From NCBI GenBank assembly GCA_017456805.1, contig JAFTIQ010000054.1:1-38024 (forward strand): DNA of 38,024 bases, written 5' to 3'. Position 1 is the first letter of the stretch. Each line of letters begins with the position of its first letter. The stretch is from Lentisphaeria bacterium. GTDB taxonomy: Bacteria; Verrucomicrobiota; Lentisphaeria; Victivallales; UBA1829. Made by a program: the position numbers and the translations under genes. Below the pieces are notes generated by a model. The model saw nothing but the letters and a program-made list of their open reading frames with translations, was not told where the DNA came from and made no database searches. Below are positions 1-8,845 of this stretch, piece after piece.

Positions 1-4
1 AAAT

Positions 5-59
5 AATTCAAACCATTCTCTAGCTTATCTAATATAGCACAAAGTTTGAATTCTACACT
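5..59 (-). promoter_or_regulatory. Candidate minus-strand promoter inside an inverted repeat
   Basis: A 9-bp inverted repeat, AATTCAAAC (5-13) and GTTTGAATT (44-52), surrounds a minus-strand TGCTATATT extended -10 (31-36 on the plus strand). The -35 at 17 bp spacing (54-59) is poor. The same TGTGCTATATTA string occurs in the minus-strand promoter near 19361. It may drive a gene lying left of the window. No coding sequence is visible in bases 1-231. Confidence 0.3.
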
Positions 60-96
60 GTACTGACGCTGTTTTTTTTGTTTTTTTTCCATAAAA

Positions 97-138
97 AAGT
101 ACACCTCAAAAGTTGTGTCCAACTTTTGGGGTGCACTT
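97..138. repeat. Near-perfect 19-bp inverted repeat with 4-nt loop, resembling paired IS3-family ends
   Basis: Arms 97-115 and 120-138 pair over 19 bp, with one mismatch and one G-T, around the loop TGTC. Each arm reads like GTGCACCCCAAAAGTTG, which resembles terminal inverted repeats of IS150-group IS3-family elements as I remember them. No transposase lies between or beside the arms, so this could be a minimal remnant. It could instead work as a terminator, since a long T-rich stretch (144-163) follows. Confidence 0.45.
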
Positions 139-171
139 CATTGTTTTTGCAGTCTTTTTTTTTATTTCCGG

Positions 172-212
172 TTGAAAATTCTAAAGATTGATATATATTG
201 ATGATATATCAA
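172..212 (+). promoter_or_regulatory. Promoter and operator of the first GntR-type regulator gene
   Basis: TTGAAA (172-177), a 16-nt spacer and TATATT (194-199) form a plausible sigma-70 promoter. A perfect palindrome, TTGATATAT (188-196) and ATATATCAA (204-212) with 7 nt between, covers the -10. A related palindrome overlaps the pseudopilin promoter at 1405-1427, so this is probably the regulator's own operator (autoregulation, inferred). Confidence 0.6.
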
Positions 213-231
213 TCAATCGACAAAGGAAATT

Positions 232-1275
232 ATGACAGGCAACAGATCCATATCCTCAAAAATTTCAGATCCGGTGTATTTGCAGACTTATAAGCAGATC
301 CTCAGGGATATTCAGGAAAAACGTTTGAATCCCGGAGATAAGCTGCCGGCGGATATGATATTTGCAAAAGAACTTGGCATCAACCATTTGACACTGAAAA
401 AAGCATTGAACCGGCTTGCTGCTGAAGGATTCCTTGTGAGAACCCGCGGGAGAGGAACATTCGTTGCGGAGAAATTGCCGGCAATTACCGGGGCAGCCAT
501 CGGGAAACGGGTAGCCGTCATTTATGATATGGTGCGGGAAGAATCTTTTCAGGGAGATATCTTCCTGAGTATTTATAAAGCAGTAGGGGAACTTGGGTTG
601 ACCCTTGAGCTGCTCTCTGCCAACGACAGCCGGACGACTCAGTTCAAGCAGATCATGGATCTGTTTTCCGATCCGGATTCCGCCGGATGTATTGTCTGGT
701 CCATCATGGATATGCGTCAATTGGAAAATCTGGCGGCGGCAAAACCTGCCAATTATCCTTTAGTTTTTATCAACCACAAACCGGAATTGGATATTCAGGG
801 GATCGATTTCTCCGGATATGATGATTACGGTTCCGGCAGACGGCTGGGAGAATATATCAACTCTTTCGGATTCAAATCCTGTCTGATCTGTCAGGCTGGC
901 ACGTTTAAAAAAACAATTACAAATATTCACCGGATCGCCGGTTTGGAATCCAGCCTGACATGTAAAACAGAAATTTTTTCCGGATATACTCTCCAGACAT
1001 ACTCAAAACTGGAATCTTATCTGAAAAGCCAGGCTTCCCGGAAAGATACTGCCGTGGTATTTATCAGTGACGGTGATTATACAACGATACAGCATATTCT
1101 GAAAAGCTCTGAATTGACGCCCTTTATCTTTTTCACAGCGCGTCCGCCTTGTGCGAAAGGGATCCAGCTGCCCACCCGTCAGATGGGAGAGAATTCCGTA
1201 AAAATTCTGGCTTCCCGGCGGAATGGGGATGATTCCTTTACCATCAACAGGAGAATCATCGGAACGATCGTCTGA
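232..1275 (+). CDS. GntR-family transcriptional regulator with LacI-like sensor domain
   Basis: The 347-residue protein has a GntR-type winged helix-turn-helix at about residues 15-80. It carries the usual family features: LNPGDKLPAD, then a helix with LTLKKALNRLAAEGFL, then the wing RGRGTFV. From about residue 92 to the end it resembles a periplasmic-binding-protein-like sensor of the LacI/GalR type, expected to bind a sugar or glycan fragment. The start at 232 is preceded by AAAGGA. The gene has its own promoter with a palindrome over the -10 and ends in an intrinsic terminator. The next operon has a similar palindrome over its promoter, so this protein probably controls the downstream pseudopilin/glycosidase operon as well as itself. 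The ligand is unknown. Family assignment is secure; target genes are inferred from site similarity. Confidence 0.85.
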   Translation: MTGNRSISSKISDPVYLQTYKQILRDIQEKRLNPGDKLPADMIFAKELGINHLTLKKALNRLAAEGFLVRTRGRGTFVAEKLPAITGAAIGKRVAVIYDMVREESFQGDIFLSIYKAVGELGLTLELLSANDSRTTQFKQIMDLFSDPDSAGCIVWSIMDMRQLENLAAAKPANYPLVFINHKPELDIQGIDFSGYDDYGSGRRLGEYINSFGFKSCLICQAGTFKKTITNIHRIAGLESSLTCKTEIFSGYTLQTYSKLESYLKSQASRKDTAVVFISDGDYTTIQHILKSSELTPFIFFTARPPCAKGIQLPTRQMGENSVKILASRRNGDDSFTINRRIIGTIV

Positions 1276-1315
1276 GAACATTGTCATAATATCGCTAATA
1301 TTTCATATACGATTC

Positions 1316-1355
1316 CGGACTGCCGGGGAATTTTCCGCCGCAGTCCGTTTTTTTT
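1316..1355 (+). terminator. Intrinsic terminator after the regulator gene
   Basis: CGGACTGC (1316-1323) pairs perfectly with GCAGTCCG (1340-1347), with extra inner C/G pairs, and is followed by eight T residues. Confidence 0.85.
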
Positions 1356-1387
1356 GCAAAAAAACATATTTTTTAGATTTTGCCCTC

Positions 1388-1427
1388 TTGACAAAACATA
1401 AAAATTGATGTATACTAAGTATATCAA
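1388..1427 (+). promoter_or_regulatory. Strong promoter with overlapping palindromic operator for the first pseudopilin operon
   Basis: TTGACA (1388-1393), a 17-nt spacer and TATACT (1411-1416) make a near-consensus sigma-70 promoter. An imperfect palindrome covers the -10: TTGATG-TATAC (1405-1415), TAA, GTATA-TCAA (1419-1427). Its outer halves match the operator in front of the upstream regulator gene (ATTGATRTA and TATATCAAT). A strong promoter occluded by such a site fits repression that is relieved by an inducer. Confidence 0.7.
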
Positions 1428-1500
1428 TTAACATTTTGGGGCTGTATAGGAATTTAACAACCTCATTGAAATTATGAAGGAAAAAGAGAAAGGAAAACAA

Positions 1501-2244
1501 ATGAAAAAATCCAGTAAGACAATTTCATGTCTGTGTGCAGACATGAAGCTCATGAGCTTCACCTTGATTGAGCTTCTCGTTGTGATTGCAATTATTGCGA
1601 TTCTGGCAGGAATGCTGCTTCCGGCATTGAACAATGCAAGAGAAAAAGGAAGAGCAGCATCCTGTATGAGCAATGTGAAACAAATCAACAGTGCAGCTTT
1701 GCAGTACAGCAACGATAATGGAGATTATTGTATTCCAAACCACTCTAATGTCGGTGCTGAATTCTACTATGCAAAAAGACTTGTTACAGACGGATATATT
1801 TCCGGTACTGCCTACAATGTACAGTATGCAAATACTGCCATGCAAGGAGTCTTTCGCTGTCCTTCTGTAACAAAAGAACTTGATCCTGCCAATGCCGGTC
1901 AGGGAATTGCATACAATGGTTCTACATACTATGAATTTCAGGGGACATCCTACGGAATGAGTGTGTATACCCGAAATAAAACTTGCGATGGAATTGCAAG
2001 TAATATCCGCTTGTTGAAGTACACCATGATCAAGAATCCTTCCGGCATGTTCATATTTGCGGATGTATATGCAAACCGGAGTGCGAGTTTGAACGTATAT
2101 GATCCGGCAAGAATCAATTTCAAACGTCACAATGGGCAGGCTTCTATGGGCTATGCTGACGGTCATGTTAAAATTATCAAGCCTATTGAAGAACGGGTTG
2201 AAGACAAGTATGTGAAATATGGCTGTTGGTATAACGTTCTTTAA
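1501..2244 (+). CDS. Pseudopilin-like secreted protein (prepilin N-terminus, H-X9-DG C-terminus)
   Basis: The 247-residue protein has a type IV prepilin-like N-terminus with FTLIELLVV from F20 and the conserved Glu at F+5 (E24). A long hydrophobic helix follows, then [10 protein letters not shown] and a mostly polar domain. The C-terminus carries the processing-associated H-X9-DG motif (H210, D220-G221). The residue before Phe is Ser, not the usual Gly. The ATG at 1501 is chosen because GAAAGG precedes it; an ATG 27 nt upstream in the same frame lacks such a site. The leader before Phe is longer than in the other two paralogues and its DNA contains two overlapping palindromes (1524-1561). It is the first gene of a tight operon with an isomerase and two glycosidase-like genes. 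Its function is unknown; a surface or secretion-system role linked to glycan use is inferred. Confidence 0.85.
   Translation: MKKSSKTISCLCADMKLMSFTLIELLVVIAIIAILAGMLLPALNNAREKGRAASCMSNVKQINSAALQYSNDNGDYCIPNHSNVGAEFYYAKRLVTDGYISGTAYNVQYANTAMQGVFRCPSVTKELDPANAGQGIAYNGSTYYEFQGTSYGMSVYTRNKTCDGIASNIRLLKYTMIKNPSGMFIFADVYANRSASLNVYDPARINFKRHNGQASMGYADGHVKIIKPIEERVEDKYVKYGCWYNVL
1524..1561 (+). repeat. Two overlapping palindromes just inside the pseudopilin coding sequence
   Basis: A 10-bp perfect hairpin, TTCATGTCTG (1524-1533) with CAGACATGAA (1538-1547) around loop TGTG, overlaps an 18-bp perfect palindrome centred on CATG (1544-1561). The two share 1544-1547, so as RNA they are mutually exclusive. 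They encode the extra leader residues (about 9-20) that the other pseudopilins here lack. Confidence 0.6.
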
Positions 2245-2262
2245 TAAAGGGTCATTTTTATC

Positions 2263-3141
2263 ATGTTCCACGTCCCCGTTACATACTTTTTTGAGTTCAA
2301 AAAGACCAATGAGCAGATGCGTTCCTATATCATGGGCGAATTTGCAGCCAATGGTGCAGAACATCTGGTGCTGACTCATGATCTCATCAATATGATCATG
2401 GCAGATGTGACCTTTGCCGCGAAACTGAAAAAAGAAATGTCTGGGGCGGGACTTACGTTCGTGGATGCGCATGCACCCTTTGGACAATATCTGGATTTGA
2501 ACAATCCGGAACCGGCGTTCCGCAGACAATTGATTCTGCGGCATAAGCTCCATATTCAAATCGCCGCTGATATGGGAGTGGATACCGTAACGATCCATCC
2601 GGGGAATGATTATTATTATCCGGAAGTTCCTTTGCAGCAGCAGATCAGCAATACCATCGCCGCGCTGGATGAGATCCTTCCGGTTGCCGAAGATCGGGGC
2701 GTTACGGTTTGCATCGAAAACATCTGGTGCCGGAGCAACACGCCGGAAAAACTGCTGGAGATCAAAGCGGCATTTCCCTGTGACACACTGGGATTCTGTT
2801 TTGATGCCGGACATGCAAACCAGATGGATAAAGGCCGGAACTTTGAAAAGAACAGTGCTGCGGATTGCTATGTTCTTGTCGGGGAAACACCCGTTTATGA
2901 CGATCAGATCCAGGAAAAAATGCTCCCGCACATCGTAAACTGCCATTTGAACGACAATGACGGGCAGTATGATACCCACATCAATCTTTTTGACGGGAAC
3001 ACAGACTGGACAAAGGTCATGCGACTTCTGCGGCAGGCGCCCCGTCTGAAATGTATTCAGAGTGAAGTGGTTCCAGTGGCAAACAAAACTTCGATCCGCG
3101 ATATTTGCGAAGCATTCCGCAAACTTGGCGAACTGTATTAA
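2263..3141 (+). CDS. TIM-barrel sugar isomerase/epimerase (AP-endonuclease-2 superfamily)
   Basis: The 292-residue protein shows the xylose-isomerase-like TIM-barrel pattern: DAHAPFG (H70), TIHPGND (H112), CIENIW (E152), FDAGH (D181, H184), NCHLNDND (H228) and QSEV (E268). Those Glu, Asp and His residues are the usual divalent metal ligands in this superfamily. There is no signal peptide, so it acts in the cytoplasm, presumably isomerising or epimerising a sugar released by the neighbouring glycosidases. It starts 18 nt after the pseudopilin gene with only a weak ribosome site (AAAGGG at a distance), suggesting translational coupling. The superfamily also contains inosose dehydratases and endonuclease IV; the substrate cannot be told from sequence. 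Confidence 0.8.
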   Translation: MFHVPVTYFFEFKKTNEQMRSYIMGEFAANGAEHLVLTHDLINMIMADVTFAAKLKKEMSGAGLTFVDAHAPFGQYLDLNNPEPAFRRQLILRHKLHIQIAADMGVDTVTIHPGNDYYYPEVPLQQQISNTIAALDEILPVAEDRGVTVCIENIWCRSNTPEKLLEIKAAFPCDTLGFCFDAGHANQMDKGRNFEKNSAADCYVLVGETPVYDDQIQEKMLPHIVNCHLNDNDGQYDTHINLFDGNTDWTKVMRLLRQAPRLKCIQSEVVPVANKTSIRDICEAFRKLGELY

Positions 3142-3172
3142 ATAAAAATAAATCTTCAAGGAGAGTAAGAAA

Positions 3173-6139
3173 ATGACATTGAAGAATCTTCTTTTTACCG
3201 GACTTACCGCAGGATTGTTTTTCAGCGCAAATGCTGAAAATCTGCTTGCGGGAAAAGTTGCTGTGTTTGAACAGAAACCAGACTACCGTTTGACGGTCGA
3301 TGCCAATGACCCGAAGGACCTGACGGATGGAAAGATCAAAAATTGGCTGATCTGGAACTACAAATCATCAGTCGGCTGGACAAGAGGAAAGGTTTATTCG
3401 TTCTATTTTGATCTTGGAGAAGCAAAGCCGATCGGAAAGATCCGGCTTCATACTTCTGCCGGACGGAGCGGAGTGAAGATGCCCCGGGCAATTCATGTTT
3501 ACGCTGGAAATACCCTTGACAAGCTGGCGCAGATCGATGAAATGATCAAGCCGAATCAGCATTTGAATCCGGAAGCAAAGGGCGCGCAGACGACATTCTG
3601 GATCGAAGGCAAAAATTGTCCGGTCATCGCCCGCTATCTGAGATTTGTTGTCACTCCCGCTGACACTCAAGATGCTTATTTCTTTGTGGATGAAATCACC
3701 GTTGAACCAGGAGAACATGCGGTTCCTGTGGAAAACCTTCTGAAAAATCAGGATATCCCGCAAACCTCTGTAGATGTGAATCTTCTTGCCGGGAAAAAAG
3801 CTGTTTATGAACAGGCTCCCCTTTACAATCTGACCCGTGATGCCAATGACCCGATGGATTTGACCGATGGGCACACCAACACCTGGCAGATCCACTTTTA
3901 TAAATCATCTGTCGGCTGGTATGGTCAGTTCTATGTTTCCATTCTTTTTGACCTCGGAAAAGAAATGGATATCGGAGAGATCAAGATCCACACATCCCAG
4001 GGTCACGGGAGTGTTCATCTTCCGGAAGAGCTCCTTGTCATGGCAGGAAATACGCCGGAGGAATTTGCGATCCTGGACGATATGATTGCCTCCAATCCGG
4101 ATCTTCCAAAATATGAAGATGGTCCGAAAGTGTTCTGGGTCACAGCCAAAAACAAACCTGTCAAGGCGCGTTATTTGAAATTCATTGCGGCACCGCATAA
4201 AGATTCCACCTTCTTTTTCCTGGATGAAGTTTATGTTTCTGCTGGAAAAAATGCCGTTTCTCTCAATGATCTTCCCCGGTTCAAAGGAACAACGCTGGAA
4301 TTCATCAAGTTTAACAAATTTCAGACCCGGATCAAAAATGATGCGGCTTTGATCAGAGAAAATATCCGTCTTGCCGGAAGCAAACGTTCTGTGGATGCGC
4401 TGGAAGACCAGCTCAAAAAAGATCCGGCATCTGTCAGACAGTTTGATCCGAAAAATTCTGAATTTCCGCTGAATGAGGCACAGGTGAAACTTGCCGGATT
4501 CCAGCAGCAACTTCTTGCCGATGCCGGATACCGTGGACTTGTTCTCTGGGGCGGAAACCGCTGGGATATGTTCCATTCCTTCACGTTCCCGACAAAGCAG
4601 AGTGCAGATACCGTTCTGAAGATGACCCCCGGAGAAATCAGAGGTTTTATCATCAATGCAGCCAATGCAAACTCCGGAAAAATGCCGGTGAAATTTACAG
4701 TGGAAGCCCCCTTCCCTGTGGAAGTGAACGAAACGAAGACCTCTGTTGATTCCAATAACTTCTTCAATGCGAACCGTCTTCAGCCGTTGCAGGCTCAGGG
4801 CGGAAGTTATCAGTTCGATCTTCTTCCCGGAGAAAGCAGCCAACTCTATTTCCGCGTGGATCTTCCCCGGAATACCAAAGCCGGAACCTATCCTGTCAAA
4901 ATCAAATTTGCCGACGGAAAAGTTGTCACAGCCACAGTTCATGCAAACGCTTTGAGCTTCCCGAAATCGTTGACAGCAGAGTATGGGACCTGGGATTATC
5001 TCAACAATTTCGGCTGTCATGACAACGTTGTTGATGCAAAGAATTTCAATCGTGCGCTGGCTCTCATGCGTGAGTATCAGATGGATCTGTGCTGGGGTCA
5101 TGAAATTGCACTTCCCTTTGCCCGTCCGGATATGTTTGATGCCAACGGCAAACTGGTGAAGCCCCTTGATTTCACCAAACTGGATGCATGGCTGAACCGG
5201 ATGAAAGGATTCAAACGTTATGCCCTTTTTGGAGGCGGCGGACTGAATAAGAGATTGAATTTCGGTTATCTGCCGGAAAAGAACCCGGAAGAGTTTACCA
5301 AACGCCTTGTTTCCTATTTGAACGCGCTTGCCGCACATATTGAAACCGTTCATAAACTGCCTGTGGATCAGTTCCGTCTGCACTTTGTGGATGAAGCAAG
5401 CACCCCTGCTCAGAAAGCACTTCTGAGAACCTGGTGCAAGGCTGTAACAATGGCGGTTGCACCTTCCGGAAAGAAATTTTACAGTTACGGCAACCCGTTC
5501 TTCAATCCCAAAGAAGAGGTTTATTCCTATCCGGAACTGGATATCATCCAGCCCAATCCCGGAACTTACAGGAGAGAACTTGTGGAAACCTTTATCAAAG
5601 CGGATCAGAAGCGGAACGGAAAAGGGTTTACCGGACTCTACGTCTGCGCAAACCGTGTCCGTCAGCGGGATGCTTATATGTATTTCGGCATGATTTCCCG
5701 TCTGGGGATTCTGTTTGACAACTTTATCGGGACCGGGTTCTGGAACATTGCCTGTGCGGGAAAAGATATCTGCGAACTTGATTACACCGGAAGAACCTTC
5801 TCCACCTGGTATTTCAGCGGGAACGATATTTACGTCAGCCGTCAGGCGGAAGCGATTCTGGAAGGACGCGAAGATTTTGAGTATATGCTTCTTCTGAAGA
5901 CGCTGCTCCCGGCGCTGAAAAAGAGCAATCCTGCGCTGGCTGCGGAAGGAGAAAAACTTCTTGCCTCCATCAAGGCGGAAATCCTTTCTGAACTTGGAAG
6001 TCCGAAAGATGAAAAATCTCTCTGGATCGAAAACAAGGATCGTTCTGTCGCAGACCGTCAGAGAGAAAAGATCTGGGATTTTGTGCAGAAAGTCAATCGT
6101 ACAGCTCCTGCGGTTCTGAAACAGACCAGTTGGAAATAA
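3173..6139 (+). CDS. Secreted two-discoidin, DUF4091/GH123-like glycoside hydrolase
   Basis: A signal peptide ends near residue 21 (FSANA). Two tandem discoidin-like carbohydrate-binding domains follow at about 23-183 and 203-372. They are close internal duplicates, sharing NLLAGK, DANDP, DLTDG and YKSSVGW in the same order. After a linker and a beta-rich domain (about 480-595) comes a TIM-barrel-like region with HFVDEAS (D740, E741). An adjacent Asp-Glu pair is the catalytic arrangement known for GH123 N-acetylgalactosaminidases. The C-terminal GREDFEYM segment is typical of DUF4091. The 988-residue protein is expected to act outside the cytoplasm on host or diet glycans. It lies 31 nt after the isomerase gene. 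Hydrolase activity is inferred; the exact sugar is unknown. Confidence 0.75.
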   Translation: MTLKNLLFTGLTAGLFFSANAENLLAGKVAVFEQKPDYRLTVDANDPKDLTDGKIKNWLIWNYKSSVGWTRGKVYSFYFDLGEAKPIGKIRLHTSAGRSGVKMPRAIHVYAGNTLDKLAQIDEMIKPNQHLNPEAKGAQTTFWIEGKNCPVIARYLRFVVTPADTQDAYFFVDEITVEPGEHAVPVENLLKNQDIPQTSVDVNLLAGKKAVYEQAPLYNLTRDANDPMDLTDGHTNTWQIHFYKSSVGWYGQFYVSILFDLGKEMDIGEIKIHTSQGHGSVHLPEELLVMAGNTPEEFAILDDMIASNPDLPKYEDGPKVFWVTAKNKPVKARYLKFIAAPHKDSTFFFLDEVYVSAGKNAVSLNDLPRFKGTTLEFIKFNKFQTRIKNDAALIRENIRLAGSKRSVDALEDQLKKDPASVRQFDPKNSEFPLNEAQVKLAGFQQQLLADAGYRGLVLWGGNRWDMFHSFTFPTKQSADTVLKMTPGEIRGFIINAANANSGKMPVKFTVEAPFPVEVNETKTSVDSNNFFNANRLQPLQAQGGSYQFDLLPGESSQLYFRVDLPRNTKAGTYPVKIKFADGKVVTATVHANALSFPKSLTAEYGTWDYLNNFGCHDNVVDAKNFNRALALMREYQMDLCWGHEIALPFARPDMFDANGKLVKPLDFTKLDAWLNRMKGFKRYALFGGGGLNKRLNFGYLPEKNPEEFTKRLVSYLNALAAHIETVHKLPVDQFRLHFVDEASTPAQKALLRTWCKAVTMAVAPSGKKFYSYGNPFFNPKEEVYSYPELDIIQPNPGTYRRELVETFIKADQKRNGKGFTGLYVCANRVRQRDAYMYFGMISRLGILFDNFIGTGFWNIACAGKDICELDYTGRTFSTWYFSGNDIYVSRQAEAILEGREDFEYMLLLKTLLPALKKSNPALAAEGEKLLASIKAEILSELGSPKDEKSLWIENKDRSVADRQREKIWDFVQKVNRTAPAVLKQTSWK

Positions 6140-6157
6140 TAAATAAGAGAGTGGAAT

Positions 6158-8638
6158 ATGTTTGAAAAAATCCATTTGATTCATCATACCCATTATGATA
6201 TTGGGTTTACGGATCTGCCGGATGAAGTGGAACGGCAGCAGCTGACCTATCTTGATGAGGCAATCAGGCTTGCTGAAAATGATCCGGAATATTGCTGGAC
6301 TATCGAAAGTGCCGCACTTTTCCGGAATTATCTGGAAAGCCGTTCGGAAACAATGGTCAACCGGCTGCTTGCATTGCTCCGGAAAGGGCAAATCGAACTC
6401 ATGGCATTTGATATGCAGATGCTTACAGAAACAGCATCGTTTCCCGAGCTTCTGGAAAATGTCATGCGGCCTGTCAGACTTGGAAAAGAATATCATTTTC
6501 CTGTGGAATGTGCGATTCTGGATGATATCGGCGGATTTGCCGGAGAGCTGCCGCGGATTATGAATGAAGCCGGGCTGAAATATCTCATTGCCGGATGCGG
6601 AACGTTTCAGACGGAACTTCCCTGGGCGGATCTGCCCCATCTTTTCTATCTGCAATCCAAGAGCGGAGGGAAGATTCTGATCTGGAATCTGGGCAATGAC
6701 CGTGCAGAAACTTCCTGGCAATCCAGATATCCCTACCCCGTTTATGGAATGGGAAGTCATTTTCTCGGCTACCGTTCCTTTCCGGAACTGTTCGGCGAGC
6801 TGGATCTCGGAGTCAGAACGACGCTTCCTGATGACACGCCGGAACATCAGCTCACCGGTGCGGAAGTCTTCCACATTTTTGAAGAGCGCATGAAACGGGA
6901 AAATTATCCCTATCCGGAAATCCTGCTTCAGTATGGCGGGGATAACCGGAATCCATCCCCGAAAATGGCAGAATTTGTGCGGAAGCTCAATGCAACAGGC
7001 GATTTCCCGCCGATCAAGCTCTGCACTCCTTCCGCGTTTTTCCGGGAAATGGAAGAAAAGTATGGGGATCAGATTCCCGTTATTCTGGGAGTTCTTACAG
7101 ACCCGTGGAACATCCGGATCAACGCTGTTCCATCGGTGCTGAAAAAGTACAGGGAAGCTCAGCGGATCTATGATGCCCTGCGTCTTACCGGAATGACCGA
7201 TGAGATCATTCAGGAGCATCTGATGCTTGTGGCGGATCACACGCTCGGGCTGAATATCTGGGGCTGGCAGAAATTATATGAGAATAACGGCAGAACTCTG
7301 AAAGCGGCCTGTTTCGACCGTGCAAGAGAAAGCTGGTCATGCAATGCGTTTTATGCAGAAAATGCCTTCCGCAGAGCAAAACGGCTCAGCCGAAACAAAA
7401 CAAAAGAGCGCGCGCAGGAAGAAACAGAAGGTGTGATTGTCCGCAACAGCACTCCGCATATTGTTTCGGGAGCGGTTGAACTGTATCTGGGCTCCTATGC
7501 CAGACATCTCATTTCTCTGAAAGATGCTGCGGGGAATGAAATCCCGCGTCAGCTTTGCGGGCAGAACCGCTGGATCATTTATGTCAAAGACGTTCCCGCG
7601 CTGGGAAGTATCCGGCTGACGCCCGAATTTTCCAAAGTTTATGATGAAGTTCCGGTGGATCCGGCACCTGAGATTCCGGAAGAAATCACGGTGAATGCGT
7701 TCCGTTTGAAATTTTCTCCGGACGGTTCTCTTCAGGAACTTCGTACTTCGGACGGCACTTTGCTGACCGATGGAGTATCCGGCAAATTGATCCGGGAAAC
7801 TGTGATCGACACTGGGAAAGGCGGAGAAAATTGCGGTCTGAAGCCTTGTGAAGAGCGGGTATTGGAAGAACTTTCCGGGACGTCCGGCAAGTTGATTTCC
7901 AATGGTGATCTGTATATGGAAATTCTGCAATCCGGGAAGTTTTCCGATGGGAAAGCAGAACGGATCATCCGTCTCTGGAAAGCGCTGCCCCGGATCGATT
8001 TCCAGTTCCGTCTGGATCTCCCGGAAACACCGGAAAAGAAATGCTGCTATGCGGCGTTTCCCTTTGCCGGAAAAGGCGGGACCTTCCGTTTTGACCAGAA
8101 TATCGGGATCGTTACACCGGAAGAACTTCTGCCCGGATCCATGCTGGATCTGTTCTTCTGTTCCCGTTATACCTCTGTGGAAACGGATTCTTATACAGCG
8201 GTTCTCTGCTGTCCGGATGCGCCAGTGGTGGAATTTGACGGGATCCATACGGCACAGTGGCGGAAAGAACTGCCGCTGAAGTTTGCAAACAATCATATTT
8301 ACGGAATGCTTTGCAACAACATCTGCAATACGGATGCCCCGGCATGGCAGGAAGTTCTGGACAGTTTCTCCTACTCACTGTTCATTCATGATGAGAAATT
8401 CAGCGGTGCAGCGGCGCAATCGGATTGGAACAGCATCACTGCGCTGGAATGTGAGCTGAGCTTTGAATCTGCCGATGCCGGAATTCCGGCGATTCCGGAT
8501 TCCTTGCGCGTTCACACAGATTATCAAGGCGGCTGGTATCTGGAAAACATGGTTTCTGCAGAAACGGATTATTCCGTAACGACAGAAAAAGATCAGTATT
8601 CCGGACGCTTGAAGGCGCTGGAACTGCGGAAATTATAA
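6158..8638 (+). CDS. GH38-like (DUF5054-type) alpha-mannosidase relative, cytoplasmic
   Basis: The 826-residue protein opens with IHLIHHTHYDIGFTD, the HxHxD metal site of the GH38 fold (H10, H12, D14). It then has WTIES (46-51), GQIELM and AILDDIGGF (D122/D123, the likely nucleophile position). The rest is a long beta-rich mannosidase-type C-terminal region. DDIGG in place of the usual DPFG places it in a divergent group, which I associate with DUF5054. There is no signal peptide, so it should act on oligosaccharides already taken up. It is the last gene of the operon, 18 nt after the DUF4091 gene, and ends in a strong terminator. Fold assignment is good; alpha-mannosidase activity is not proven, and another alpha-linked sugar is possible. 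Confidence 0.75.
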   Translation: MFEKIHLIHHTHYDIGFTDLPDEVERQQLTYLDEAIRLAENDPEYCWTIESAALFRNYLESRSETMVNRLLALLRKGQIELMAFDMQMLTETASFPELLENVMRPVRLGKEYHFPVECAILDDIGGFAGELPRIMNEAGLKYLIAGCGTFQTELPWADLPHLFYLQSKSGGKILIWNLGNDRAETSWQSRYPYPVYGMGSHFLGYRSFPELFGELDLGVRTTLPDDTPEHQLTGAEVFHIFEERMKRENYPYPEILLQYGGDNRNPSPKMAEFVRKLNATGDFPPIKLCTPSAFFREMEEKYGDQIPVILGVLTDPWNIRINAVPSVLKKYREAQRIYDALRLTGMTDEIIQEHLMLVADHTLGLNIWGWQKLYENNGRTLKAACFDRARESWSCNAFYAENAFRRAKRLSRNKTKERAQEETEGVIVRNSTPHIVSGAVELYLGSYARHLISLKDAAGNEIPRQLCGQNRWIIYVKDVPALGSIRLTPEFSKVYDEVPVDPAPEIPEEITVNAFRLKFSPDGSLQELRTSDGTLLTDGVSGKLIRETVIDTGKGGENCGLKPCEERVLEELSGTSGKLISNGDLYMEILQSGKFSDGKAERIIRLWKALPRIDFQFRLDLPETPEKKCCYAAFPFAGKGGTFRFDQNIGIVTPEELLPGSMLDLFFCSRYTSVETDSYTAVLCCPDAPVVEFDGIHTAQWRKELPLKFANNHIYGMLCNNICNTDAPAWQEVLDSFSYSLFIHDEKFSGAAAQSDWNSITALECELSFESADAGIPAIPDSLRVHTDYQGGWYLENMVSAETDYSVTTEKDQYSGRLKALELRKL

Positions 8639-8658
8639 TTAAATTTCCTGAAAATCAA

Positions 8659-8701
8659 AGGGCCGTTTCACTCCCGGAAGAGATGAAACGGTCCTTTTTT
8701 A
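8659..8701 (+). terminator. Intrinsic terminator of the first glycosidase operon
   Basis: AGGGCCGTTTCA (8659-8670) pairs with TGAAACGGTCCT (8684-8695), with one G-T, followed by a run of T. Confidence 0.9.
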
Positions 8702-8809
8702 TTTGAAAACTTCAATATTAAACCTTGAAAAAACAAATTTTTGGAGTAACTTACTGAGAATGGGATACCTGAAAAATCCCGAAGTCATTTATACCGTAAA
8801 TTTCTGATA

Positions 8810-8838
8810 TTGTCCTGAAAAACCGGCCAAGTTAATAA
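8810..8838 (+). promoter_or_regulatory. Candidate promoter of the structured RNA
   Basis: TTGTCC (8810-8815), a 17-nt spacer and TAATAA (8833-8838) place a start near 8845, immediately before the foldable region. The sequence from 8702 to 8809 shows no gene and only a weak GGGAT/ATCCC hairpin (8762-8780). Confidence 0.45.
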
Positions 8839-8845
8839 TGATAAT

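Noticed and set aside
3905..7240. A 1111-codon open frame on the minus strand across the DUF4091 and GH38-like genes
   Set aside because: It is the shadow of two well-supported plus-strand genes; composition is biased to F, R, H and G and shows no domain.
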